Assembly: GCA_033085395.1 (NCBI GenBank)
Contig: JANQBS010000082.1
Span: 97,531 to 161,530 of the forward strand
Direction: 5' to 3'
DNA: 64,000 nucleotides
From: Xanthoparmelia taractica
Taxonomy: Eukaryota; Ascomycota; Lecanoromycetes; Lecanorales; Parmeliaceae
Each line of letters begins with the position of its first letter. Position 1 is the first letter of the stretch. Under the pieces are notes generated by a model. It worked only from the letters and a program-made list of their open reading frames with translations. It was not told where the DNA came from and did not search any database. Both the position numbers and the translations under genes were made by a program. Below, in pieces: positions 22,347 through 34,400 of the stretch.

Positions 22347-22924
22347 ATGCCTGTCTACCTTATCCACGGCTTCCGTTGGCCACGCGGCCAGGGCCATCAT
22401 GGTGTCGGTCCCTATATCATCATGAACAATGTCCTCGATGCTGCTGTCAACTACACAATGACTGAGAGCAGTTCCGCTGCTCTCATCGAAAGTCTCCGCG
22501 GCCAACACCCAGACATCATGGCCCAGCTGCCAAACATCCGCCTAGTCGAACAAGGCAGCCTCGACGACGGCACCCAGCCATATGCGTACCTGTGCGACAC
22601 GGTTATTGAGCACGATCTCAGCATTGACCTTACCGGGCGGTTACAGCAGAGCGCAGGATCACAATGGAATGCAATGTCGGACTTGATCGATGTGTTGGCG
22701 CCTGGAGCGAGACTTGGGTGGTATGTGGTGCACAACGATGATCCATTCCGTGGTGGGAATCCTCCCGTTGCATATAAAGATACGGAGCAGGTCTGTGCTT
22801 GCTACCCTTTTGTTTCCATCACTCACTGATTGATGGCCAGGCGCGTGATAGAATGGGCGAGAAGGGTGGGAGGAAAGGGGGCTTCAAGGGTTTTTTCGGC
22901 GGAAAGAAAGGTGTAAAGACGTGA
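22347..22924 (+). CDS. FlbE-like developmental regulator
   Basis: 175 residues. The N-terminus MPVYLIHGFRWPR is the hallmark of FlbE, the Aspergillus protein needed for timely conidiation and activation of brlA. Further family marks are YIIMNNVLDAAVNYTM, LPNIRLVEQ, QPYAYLCD, LIDVLAPGARLGWYVVHNDDP and the basic Gly/Lys-rich end (GGFKGFFGGKKG). Exons 22347-22790 and 22841-22924 join across a 50-nt intron (GTCTGT...GGCCAG) at EQ-ARDRM. It is shorter than Aspergillus FlbE (about 200 residues). Between the first two motifs it has GQGHHGVG where FlbE has a hydrophobic strand, so it may be a divergent member. Confidence 0.72.
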
Positions 22925-23797
22925 GGATATACAATCCGTATGGTCCATCATAGGTGCGGCGGTACAGATTCATTGCTAGCCCGCCAGTGCGATTGTGCTC
23001 TATTGACCATGTGCAAGTCGACTGTACTCGAGGAAAGGCGGGTGACAATGGAAGATCTGAGCGGCAATGGGGGAGATATCGATTTGCGATTAGCACATTT
23101 ATCAGATAGCTCCCGACAGAACATTACGAAGCTCGAATATATTGTGACCGCTCTTCCACCTCCTACCATAAACGGTCCATGCACGTTACTCTGGCATCTG
23201 AAGTAGGAAGGTCTTGCCCATCTCACCAAATTGTGGAGAGACATGTACATTTAAGGTGGTGTTGCAGATACCGATTGGAGCGCTTGAGGAATATGATTGG
23301 CAAAGTGAGCTTTTTCCTAGGTGCTTGAGGTAGGTTGGTCCACGTACCTGCCAAGCTAAATAAGTCCGTACTCTGGTAGCCAGCCTGCAGCCCCACTTCA
23401 CTTTTTGGTTTCCCCGCCTTTCCTCCGCATTATTCCATACCTTGATACCTCCGTATGGTCCCGTATTCTGAAGAGCTGCTCATCACCAGCATGATTCAGT
23501 AGAGCAGGTACGACTACCTGCTTTACTCTCACACGACTCGAGTCTAGAGCTCTCTCTCGATATGGAGAGGTCATGCTCCACCCTGATATCAATGCATGGC
23601 CGACAAGTTGGAGACGACTATTCTGATGATCGACCAAGCATGTCGCCCACAGCTCCCAAAGCCCATGCAGCTAGACTTTTCTTCACACCCAAGCCTCGTG
23701 CGAGAGAACATCGTCATCATCATTATAAAATGGCGTACCCCTCAACAGCTCCTTCAGACTTCTCCCTTGAACTTCTTCATCTCATTCCAGTCCCATC
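22925..23797. promoter_or_regulatory. Intergenic before the glutaminase gene
   Basis: No gene recognised; overlapping frames on both strands lack splice support. The last 80 bases carry the TATA box listed separately. Confidence 0.45.
23724..23730 (+). promoter_or_regulatory. TATA box of the GtaA-like gene
   Basis: TATAAAA lies 68-74 bp upstream of the ATG, in a pyrimidine-rich core promoter. The spacing allows a leader of roughly 40 nt. Confidence 0.5.
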
Positions 23798-26646
23798 ATG
23801 CATTCAGCTACTCTTCTCCTGCCTTTGGCCCTCTCGGCCAACCTCGCCTTTGCTCAACTCGACACAACAGCTAAGGACTCGAATGGGTAAGCGTTCCTCA
23901 ATTCAAACTGCTCCTTCAGCACTGATCAGACTTTAGAAACACTCTTCCAGCCTACTCTCCAGCACGACCTCCAGCCATCCCACTTGCTGTCCGTTCTCCC
24001 TATACCAGCGCATGGAGTTCTACTTCGAATAATGGCACGTTGAATACTAACGGTGCGATATTCTGGTACGTGGGAACAGTCAAACGCAGCTGGAATGTAT
24101 AATGAGACTGACAACCATAGGCCAGGGACCCCTCTTGGTTGGGAAGGGGCAAGTAACTGCACGACGTATATGTTTGAGATCATGAGCTTAGTGTATTATA
24201 GATTGTAACTGTCGATGGGACTTCCTACGAATACCTTGGGGCTGGCTCGTCGACCCTTCCCGCACTGCCAAATCTGAAGCCTGCTGTCCCCTTGACCGTC
24301 AGCTATGATTCGCAGTACTCAAATTTCACATTCAGTGCGGGTCCTATGGAAATCACGGCCAGTTTCCTATCATCTGTGTTACCCAAAGATCTCTGCCGCA
24401 CAAGCATTCCTCTCAGCTATCTGACAACCTCTGTACGATCGACGGACAATACCAGTCACAGTGTGCAGTTCTACAGCGATGTCAACGCAGCCTGGATGGC
24501 CTACCAGAACAATGTCACTACGCAGTGGACTTTCTATCAAGGGTCAACCCCGGCGAATGGAAGCCTCAATTCCACAAGTCTGTCTTCATTATACAGCTGG
24601 TATGTATCACCGACTGGAAACTCTTAACCCCTAGTGACGAGTTCCAGGTTTGTCTATTTAGAGAATGCGTACGAGTTTGCTGAGGAGTATGACAAGCCTC
24701 TCTGTATGTATGCGTCTTCCTTGGAGCGGACAGGTTCTCATGCAAGGATCAGGGGGCAACTTGACTTACTCTACGTCGTCCAATTTCTCCGGATCAACCA
24801 ACTTCAGTTACCAGAGTGGATACTCAAGCAATCTCCGGTACCAATATGTCATGAAGCATTCATTGCAAGACTTCGTTGATCCCAGCTTTCGACCTTCTGG
24901 TACGCGTGATCCTGCGTTTGCCTTTGCGCATGATTTTGGAACCGTGTCTTCGGCTTCAGTGATGTACACCATCGGAGAGGTACAGCAACCTTCGATCCGA
25001 TACCTCACTTCCTCAGGCGTCGAGCCATTGCAACCGTGGTGGACACAGTGCTATGGCGATATCTTTCAGATGATCAGTTTCCATTTTCATGATTTTTCTA
25101 TGACCCAGCAACTGGCATACAATTTTGAAGCTCAGCTCAAGGCAGACGTGGATTCGTACTATAGTGCGAACATGGCTATGGTGTACAGCAACAGCGCTGC
25201 CGGTCCGCTTCCATTCTACTCCAATGGGTCTCGAACCTATACCAATAGCACCGACCAGTACGGAGAACAATACATCTTTGACCCGAACAACATGTACGGT
25301 TTCTTAAATCCCAACAACTTCAGCGGCGTCCCCATCCCGGATGTTGAAGAAGCTCAGGCGTACTATTCTATTGTTGCCTTGTCAACTCGACAGATCATGG
25401 CAGCCTATGTTTTGACCGTACCCCCTTCTGGTGGTTGCTCAAACACGGGTGTGAACACGTCAGAGCCACTGTTTTTCCAGAAAGAGATTTCTTCGGACGG
25501 GAACGTCAACACTGTCGACGTCCTTTACCCAGCTATGCCATTCTTTCTATATGCAAACCCAGAGCTACTTCGATACAGTCTCGAGCCTCTGTTCCAGAAC
25601 CAGGAAGGTGGGTTCTATCCCAACGGCTACAGTATGCATGACGTGGGCACAAACTTCCCCAACGCGTGAGTGCTCCTTCTGGAATCCTTGCAATCATCAA
25701 GTCCCAAGTTTTGTCTCGGGAGCAAATATTCATGATGCTTCCCAATCTTGTCCAGCTGATTCCGTTTCTGCCTCAGAGAAGTTATACTCACTCGGAATTA
25801 TGCAGGACTGGACACGTGGAGGGCAATGATGAATATATGCCCGTTGAAGAAAGCGGGAACATGATTCTCATGACTTATGCTTACTACAAGTTTTCTGGGA
25901 ATGCAGCATTTGTCCAGCAGCATTATTCGAAGCTCCAACAATTTGCTTCATACTTGATCGAATACTCATTACTTCCGGGCCTTCAGGTCAGTACTGATGA
26001 CTTTGCGGGTGCGCTAGTCAACCAGACGAACCTAGCAATCAAAGGGATTGTCGGCATACAAGCTATGTCCTTCATGTCCACCCTAGCCAATGACTCTTTC
26101 GGATCCCAAAACTATAGCAGGACGGCCACAAACTTCTACGACCAATGGGAAGATCTCGCCATCGATCCATCAGGAAAGCATGCCATGCTCGCCTATCAGT
26201 GGCGCTCAACCTACAGTCTTCTCTATAATACTTACCCGAACGTACTTCTTGATTTGAATCTCATCCCGAACTCGCTCTACGAGATGCAATCAAACTATTA
26301 TCCTACTGTTAGCCAAATGTTCGGTATCCCTCTCGATAGCCGCCACAGCTACACCAAGAGCGACGAATCGATGTGGACAGCTGCAACTTGTACACCTGAG
26401 ACCAGGAGGTTGTTCGTTAACGCTCTGGGCTATTGGATCAATGAGACCACAACTCCGTACGCATTCACTGATCTGTACGAGACAATTGATACGGGCGCGT
26501 ATCCTGTGAGTCCGACTCCGGTAACCTTCATCGCGAGACCCGTTGTTGGAGGGCATTTCTCATTGTTGGCACTGGAGAGGAAGGGTCAGTTGGGAAGCCT
26601 GGGAACGGGTTTTGGAACTGGCGAAAACTCGACGATGTCGCCTTGA
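23798..26646 (+). CDS. Secreted GtaA-family glutaminase (DUF5127/DUF4965)
   Basis: 817 residues with a signal peptide (HSATLLLPLALSANLAFA, cleavage before QLD). The family includes Aspergillus GtaA, an extracellular glutaminase. The N-terminal GtaA beta domain spans roughly residues 90-330 (PAIPLAVRSPYTSAWSS, FWPGTPLGWEG, SYEYLGAG). A DUF4965-type alpha/alpha barrel follows, with FAHDFGTV, NDEYMPVEESGNMILMTYAY and DLYETIDTG. Many Asn-X-Ser/Thr sites fit secretion. Seven exons: 23798-23886, 23937-24065, 24121-24148, 24202-24599, 24648-24703, 24753-25665, 25806-26646. The third intron (24149-24201) is GC-AG (GCAAGT...TATAG); the sixth is 140 nt. Glutaminase activity is inferred from the family; members may act on other amides or glycans. 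Confidence 0.85.
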
Positions 26647-27934
26647 TGGGAACCTAATCAATGGACGGCCATCCAAGATATGTAGGGAAACGATAATACT
26701 TTATCATAATGTGGATAGTCTAAGAAAATCACACAATTAGGCTTCATCAGATGCATTTATCTTCAGATACATATTGCAGTGTTGTATCATTATGCCAAGG
26801 TCTTCAGCGCACGCGAAGTAGTAGGGTTAACAGAGAGCTTCAGCCAAGTGAGTTTCTCTTCAGTGTTGCCAAAACATCATGCCTACCCAAAGCAAAAATC
26901 CCTCCACGCAAAGCGCAGCGTTCAAGGGACCAGATGCATGCGCATCAAAACTTCCAACCCAAGATATCAGCAATACTGGTTAGCCATATGTAGCACCGCG
27001 AAGCTCTGCCATCGGATTGCGCGGACGTGCCACCAAATACTTTTGGCATTACTGTGCGATTGCGTCGACCTGATATCTTGGCTTAGACTTGCACCGCTTG
27101 AATGACCGCAAAAAGGCGGTTCCCACCGTTGGGCGCATCGTCCCTGATTTGCGAGTGATATTGGGTCCGGAAAACTTAGCCTTGGCCACCAGGTGGAGGT
27201 TCCTGGCGTAAGTCTGAAGGTGTTCCTGGTACCGGCAGCTGCTCCCCAGTGGCTACGGCTTCGCCAACTGAGTACGCAGCATGCGTGTCTGCTCGGCCCT
27301 TGCTCAACTGTATTTATCGATGGTCCCGATTGGGACTCATAGCATAGAGGTCTGTATACAGACATCTACTTCTGAGCAACACTAGTACTCTTCAGCTTCA
27401 TATTCAGTCACGAGACGTCTACATCTTCCGTGAATCTAGGGTCCTAGCCCCAGTTTGAGTTATAATCACATAGATGCTGAGCTTAGTATTGCCCATGCGC
27501 TAGTAGAACTCGATTGCGCTCATGACATAGACTAGAATTCTACTAGTGAGTTTGCTGCCAGCAAACATGAGTATCAAGTCGCAACTGTTTGCGGGTTGTG
27601 CTGTAAAAGAACTTCGAAATCGGCGCTCGCAAGAGAATCGTCTTGTCTGCCGAAATGTTGATGGTTGCATCCTCAATTGAGTGTTTCACGTGTTTTGCAG
27701 ATGCAACTGCCAATTTCGAGGTCGTTTCGAGTAGCCGCTAAGCCTTGATTGGCGAACGCGTCAATACCCGGAGATCCTAGTCCACGGCGACTCTGACGGT
27801 CTGACCATCATAAAAGACCATGGAGCTCACGTAAGCTTACATACGAACCCTTTACATCCCTTCAAGCACAGCTGCTAAGCGACTCATGTCGCGGGATAAA
27901 GATGAACGGTCGATTGCGCTCCTAATGCGCCGCA
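26647..27934. other. Intergenic between glutaminase and TBC genes
   Basis: 1.3 kb with no recognised gene. Frames of 80-130 codons on both strands (26751-27365) overlap each other and have no family similarity. Confidence 0.5.
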
Positions 27935-30380
27935 ATGAAGCACGCGCCTCCCTCCCCGAGGCCGCCCAGCCGAGAAAGCCTCAAAGCCATCTCCTACAAT
28001 GACACCATTGCTGCTAAACCTCCCATACCCATCGCTACCGCTACCTCTCCCTCAACCTCACCTCGTAAGCGATTAACTGGCCTCCGACGGCCCAAGACCT
28101 CCAAGCAGCGCCTTTCACCCGAAACAGCTCGGTTGAAAGTACAGGATGATGCCAAAAGAGACTCGGCTGTGGCGCCATCGAGTTCCACGACAAGAGATAG
28201 TCGGACGACATTGGGGACAGATGTGGAGTCGACAACCAGCGTGAAACGTTCGCCAAGCATTCCAAGCTTCTCGGCGAACCATGTGGCCATTTCCCCTAAA
28301 CCAAAGAGTACGGGAGATGAGGAATCAAGACCATCGGAGCAGACCGACCTGCCCACGATACCGCAGTTGCCCTTCATAAGCATACTGACGGAGATACCAT
28401 CTGGGAGTTTCGAGGACTTGACATTACCGGGGCATGTGGAGTTCTCAAAGCGAGGAAGCATGCTGATAGGGGGAAAGAAGGCGAACAAGGCGCATGGCCG
28501 CAATTTCAGTAATGGACGGGTAATTGGCAGTCGGAGGACGTTGAGTAAAGATCTACTGTCCCCTCTACCGAGTCTACCTACGAGAGTCCTATCCGCAAAT
28601 GACGAAGCGCTCTCCCATAAGGTCCGGTCAATGTACGAGGGTGGAGCCGAAGAGGACCCCACTTACGCAGCTGGATTGTACGACAAGATGGGCAACGGAC
28701 AAATAGAGGAGCAGAAGCCAAGTATACGGCAGGTGTCCACTTCATCTTTGTATCCGGCAAATACACCGCAGATCACCATGAACGATGAAGCTGCCCCCAG
28801 AGTACCTTCTCAAGCAATGACCACCACGAGCAAGAGAAGCAGCGCAATCATACGGGAAGCCAATGAGCTGGCAGGTGGGATTGAGGATTGGGAGGATCTC
28901 AGTGCCGGAGATGTTGATCGTTATGGCTTCATTGTTCCGCGTAGACCATCTTCGCAGGCCTCATCATTAAACTCCCCCCAAGCAAGATTGCCGGAACCTC
29001 CTCGTATACAACGTGTATCTACACTGTTACAAGTTGCTTCGGACGCTCCGAGAAGACAACGCAGTACGATTCGGCGCAAGAAGACCCTATCGGCCCAAAG
29101 CCGTGCGCGGTCTGCGGAAACGCCTTCGTCTTCGAGACCTGTATCGAGGGTCATCCGTCCAAATTCTTCACAGAGCTCATATCGGACAACAACCCGCAGC
29201 CAGTCTAGGATTCGCTCTGCTGCAACCATGCTGCCTCGCAACAGGGACAGGAAATGCGTGGATGATGCAGGCGACATGCTCACACTTCCGCCTGGGCTAG
29301 CAGATATTGCAGAGGATGAGGAAGGCAGCAAAGGGGCAGGTGATCTGAAGCGACGCGAATGGGAGCGAGAGGATAAATGGAGGAAGATGGCCAAGATTGT
29401 CAGGAACAAGAATGGTGGCGGCATGGTGTTTGAATTCGACACCAAGAGTCCCAAGGTCATCGAAAGGACGTGGAAAGGCATACCAGACCGATGGCGGGCA
29501 ACGGCATGGCATGCTTTCCTGACCGCTAGTGCTAAGAAGCGGCAAGGTAGTCCAAGCGATGACGAACTTATTGCAGTCTTCAAGAAGCTGCTCACCCAAG
29601 GTTCTCCGGATGATGTACAAATCGACATCGATGTCCCTCGGACAATCAACAGCCACATCATGTTCAGACGACGCTATCGAGGAGGGCAACGTTTGCTCTT
29701 CAGGGTCTTACACTGTCTCTCCATTTACTTCCCCGATACAGGCTACGTACAAGGCATGGCTGCCCTAGCAGCTACCCTCCTCTGCTACTTCGACGAGGAA
29801 ATCACATTCGTCATGCTAGTGCGCCTCTGGCAGCTTCGAGGTCTAGAACGCCTCTACCAGTCCGGCTTCGCCGGCCTAATGCAAGCGCTTGAAGAGTTTG
29901 AGAAAGACTGGCTCGGGAAGCGGGAGGTAGCAACCAAGTTGGTGAGTCCCCGCTCCTCTCTGCCCATGTGACCATGTAACCTTGAACGGTTCTGGTTCTG
30001 ACTAAGGGGCACACGCATAGGACGAATACAACATCTCCCCCACCGCCTACGGCACCCGCTGGTACCTCACCCTCTTCAACTACTCCATCCCCTTCCCCGC
30101 CCAACTCCGCGTCTGGGACGTCTTCATGCTCCTCGGCGACCCCGACCCCGACCCGCCCTCCCCCTCACCATCATCCTTCCACGGCGGCCTCGACGTCCTG
30201 CACGCCGTCTCCGCCGCCCTCATCGACGGCACGCGCGACATCCTCCTCGACTCGGACTTTGAAAACGCAATGAAGGTGCTCACGAGCTGGATACCGGTTC
30301 AGGACGAAGAAATGCTGATGCGGGTCGCGAGGGTGGAGTGGAAGACTAAGAGGAGGAAGAGGAGGGGAAGGGGGCCTTGA
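27935..30380 (+). CDS. TBC-domain Rab GTPase-activating protein
   Basis: 788 residues. The first ~480 are disordered, Ser/Pro/Arg-rich with many phosphorylation-type sites. The TBC domain starts near GIPDRWRATAWHAFL (about residue 515). It has the catalytic arginine finger in IDIDVPRT (Arg about 569) and the glutamine finger in YVQGM (Gln about 606), so it should be an active GAP for a Rab GTPase in vesicle traffic. It resembles fungal Msb3/Gyp3-type proteins, but the Rab target is not certain. Exons 27935-29941 and 30021-30380 flank a 79-nt intron (GTGAGT...GCATAG). The second exon is very GC-rich with strongly C-ending codons, unlike the first. Confidence 0.85.
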
Positions 30381-31442
30381 GTCGTCTGTTCGTTCGTTTG
30401 CTGGGGACCTGTGACAATGATTGGGAGTGCATGTTTCTGTTGGGTTTCGCCGTTTACGTTTTGCCTTTGCTTTGCCAGCAGGCGCCCTCCGCGCGCCCCC
30501 CCCCCCCGCCACCCCAACCCCTTTGGTTTTTTGATGATGAGGACACTACCTCACCTGGCTTGGCTTTGGGGGAAAAAAAACTTGCTTGGTTGCTTGGTTG
30601 CTTGGGTTGCACGCTTGCAAAGGAGTACGAATATGAGTACGAGTACGAGTATGATACCCCCCCCCCCAACCTACATATCGCACGCATATCGCACATCTTT
30701 AATTCCTTTCTTTCCTCCTGTTGCTTTGGCTTTGGGTTTGGGGATGTTATCCTTCTTCTTCTTCTTCTACTACTACTACTACTACTACTACCACTACTAC
30801 TTCTTGCTGTTGTTGTACCTTTGGGAGTTTCGAGTCGAGGGAGGAGGGGGCGTACATAGAGTGATGTGGTGGGGAGGGAGGGGGAACATTTCTTGCACGA
30901 TGCACGATGAAAGAATGGAGATTAAGGATGAAAAAAGAAGGATGATAAAAAAAAAGTGAAACAATGTGTATAATCATAATATGACAATAATGTGGCACTC
31001 CTTTTTCTTAATCGTTAATGCCTAATTGAACATGTTTGCTTCGAGGCTTTTGACAAGCAGTGACGCTCAAGGCTTTTCAGTCAGTGGAACAGAAGTTTCA
31101 AGTCGTCAAAAAAGCCCTCATCGATTAAGCCTGCCGCTATGCTAACCTATCATTCATTCACTATCCCAAATTTGTACAACGAAGAGACGTAGCCAATGCT
31201 CCAAGAGCCTTTCAATCCTCCTCCCATATGCCAAACCCCGTTTCCCAGCCTCAAGCTGCCCATATAAGAAAAGTAGTCATGCCCAGATTCGTGTCGGCGT
31301 CATAGTCGTTATAGTCGTACCCCTATGCATACCCATGCTCAGTCGTAGAATATATCGTGAGATATACGCCGTGTGGTTTTTCCCCCGTGATCCGTCCCAG
31401 CCATGCCCTGAACTCTCGTATCCGTAAAAGTGAAAAAACGTC
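30381..31442. other. Intergenic with simple-sequence tracts
   Basis: 1.06 kb convergent spacer. It contains C12 at 30496-30507, a TACGAG-type hexamer run at 30625-30653, C11 at 30657-30667 and a CTT/CTA compound microsatellite at 30752-30800. The rest (30960-31440) is unremarkable. No gene seen. Confidence 0.6.
30752..30800. repeat. Compound trinucleotide microsatellite (CTT)n(CTA)n
   Basis: About five CTT units run into about ten CTA units with one interruption (CCA). It lies in the 3' region of the TBC gene. Confidence 0.9.
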
Positions 31443-34400
31443 TCAAGGTTCAATGTCCCTACTCTTAATCCTAATCATGTCGTCACTCAAACTGGCCATC
31501 CACAGACATCTCTCCAACGCCCCTTCGACGGGACGGAAATTGTACTTTGCGCTTGCATCAATAAGTCTTAGCAGACTTTTGACAATGGTAGCTGCAGTAC
31601 GGAAGCGTTCAAAGTTGATCAAAGGCTCACTGTCGCGGGTGCTAGCAACAACGGATGGCTTTTGCGCATTGTATGTGAGATCGTGTATATAGAGCGCTGC
31701 ATATGATGTCAGAGGATGCAAAGTGAAAGGCCAAGAGTTAAACACTTACGGACAAAAGGAATGCAGCCTTCATCAAGGTTAGCCGTCTCCATATCCTGTC
31801 TCAGGTTGTGGAAATTCTTGATCGGTGTAGCCAACGCCTCCATCTCCTTCAGCATGGCCTTCTCCGCCGCAGGGACCAAGTCCCACGTCTTTGTAAGACG
31901 CGCACAGTCGACAGATGTCAAAGCAATGGTAATCTGCAGAACAGTGGCGTAGTTGTGGTATTTCCTTGCATGCTGTGCGATGTGTATGTACTTGATTATT
32001 GCCAGTGCGCGCTCTTCAATGTTTTGCGTCAATACAATCTCAGACAGAGCCCACTTGACGATGATGTTGAAGCGAGCAGTGACGAGCTCGATGCCAGTAG
32101 GATCTTGGTAGCGAAGATATTCTACCCAATTCAAAGTCTTGGTAGAGGCGTTTTGCCAGCGCATATCGATCAGATCCTGCCAATTAATCTCATTGAGGCC
32201 ATCTCTCTCAACAATAGTCAGCTGCTGTGCAATTATCGCTGCATCATACGCTAGGATGAAAGGTATATGTCGCCTCGGAGGGAATTGATGAACAGTGTTA
32301 GCAAAAGGCTGCAAGACTGCTCCGTCGACCTCTCCCGGTGAACGACTTTTTCCAGGGTCCGTAATCCTACTGACAGGTGAGGGCTCTGGCGTAGGAGGCT
32401 TTCTCTGCTCTTGGAAGCGGTTGGTCTCTGAGGCGATAGCTATCGCATTCTCGGTGGTCATTGGAGGTGAAGGCAAGTAGCCCTGCGCATATCCGACATT
32501 AGGTGGCAGCATACCACCGTGCATCAAGCGCGCCGAGGATCCATAAGCCTCCTCTAATGCTTCGTTGGGCGCCTCAAAGTCATCCGAAAGCTCCGAGGAG
32601 AAATCGCTCAAGGACTCGTCGTCGTCAAGGAGAAAAGAATCCGTCGTACAAGTTGGCATCGACGATCGACCTCTGCCTCTTCGGAAGGCTTCATAGCTTC
32701 CTACGTCGTCGTCTTCGGCGGCGAGAGACGACTCTTCAGGTTGATCATCTCTGGGAAATTCGCCGTTGGGCTGACTTGGACTGAACAGGGGTCGGGGGAC
32801 AGTGACATTGGACTGGTCAGAAGCTGTCTGCACAGTCTGTCTGGCGTTCTGGGTGAGGCCTCTCTCGAGTAGAGGGATGGAGTTGTAAGATTCTTCAGAT
32901 TCTGCATACAAGCTTCGAGCCATGGTATTCCTGTGATCGTTTCTGGTGCCTGCTGTGCGCGGCTGGCCACTGAGCCCTGCGCTCGTGACCGTTCCGGGGG
33001 AAGTGAGCGGAGCGTCTGCGGAGGGCAGTTCAGGCTCATTATTCTGGGGCTTGGGACTTCGAGATTGTTGAGTGTATGGCTCCTTTGTTCTCGTGCCTGC
33101 CATAGTGGCCACCCCGGCGTTGGAAGGTCCTCCCGAAGATCCCACAGGGCTTCTCCTAAACTTTCCTTCGAGTTTTGCAAGAGTGGCCTCAAGGTCGCCT
33201 CCTTCATCGTCAGGTATACGAGCGAACTCCGCAACTGCAGCTTCAAACGAAGGTCGCAGATCTGGCTGAGAAGGGCGACTACTCATGAGCGAAATAGCTC
33301 TCTCTGCAACGACTGGGACGATTGGCACTGGTGCAGGCGGAGGCGGATGGGAGTTTTTTGGGACCCTCGTCAGAAATGCCCCGGAGCTGCGCATAGAGTC
33401 TGTAAAAGTAGCTATTGAACCTGTGGATTTGGGCCTCGGTATTGGCTCCATGTCGTGCACATTCTGATTAGCGCGAAGATCCCCACCAGGTCGTCTTCGA
33501 AGCATCCTTCCGGCGGGCTGGTCCCATTCTCCCTTTGAGTATGTCGGAGGCGAATCTGAAGCTGCGGTGGCTTCTATGCTGCGACCTGGCCCACTTGTTC
33601 GCATGCCACTTTGATATGATGCATACTTTCTCAGCGATCCAGGTACAGAACGGCTGGACCGATATGACAAATAAGACCTGCCCGTGGCAATCGATGGCCT
33701 TCGGTGGTGTGAAGGCTCAACGCGACTGATTCGTTCGGAAATATATGAGCTTTGAATTTCTGGTGGGGAGCTTGGTAATGCAGGAATTGTAAAAGGAGGG
33801 AGTAAGACAGAAGATGCCGTATGATCTTCATTGTGGATTACACGTTCGGGAGGCTGCGTAGCGACAAGAGGCTCGAACGCCGCAGGCAATGGAGGCGTAC
33901 TGAGGTTGGTCATTGAGAAAGGTGGACGTGAGAAAGCGGGTGACGATTCCGTGCGTTGTAAACCCTGGAATTCTTGAGGCAGACTTGGTACTGGAGGCTC
34001 CATGGCCGTGTCATCCACAATGACGATAGACTGACTGCCATTCGTCATTTCACTGTGGCCCCTTTTGAGAGCTTCCCTCTCAGGCGTGCCTAAAGGCTGA
34101 CGAGCATCGGGTGGCGGCTGTTCGCGCTCGTTACCAGAAGTAACACCAATGCTGCTAAGAGGTCGCATCATCTGCCTCGGTTCCTGCGTCATTGCCCGCT
34201 CAAACATATCTGTGATATCAGCGCACAGCAAATCTATGCGTGAGTTGTTCTTGAGTGCCTCAAGTTGATGGTGTCGATCACCGAAACCTTCAATCTTATA
34301 CGCAATATGCATAGGTAGCGCTGAGTCTTTCATCTCGACCATGAATGGTGCGTTCGTCAGTAGAGTTGGGGTTGGTGTACTCGAGTTCTGTTTGCTGCCT

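Noticed and set aside
26751..27365. Overlapping frames on both strands as a gene
   Set aside because: All short, mutually overlapping and without similarity.
27994..28662. 222-codon minus-strand frame
   Set aside because: Antisense of the low-complexity N-terminus of the TBC protein.
28921..29661. 246-codon minus-strand frame
   Set aside because: Antisense of the TBC gene, overlapping its catalytic domain.
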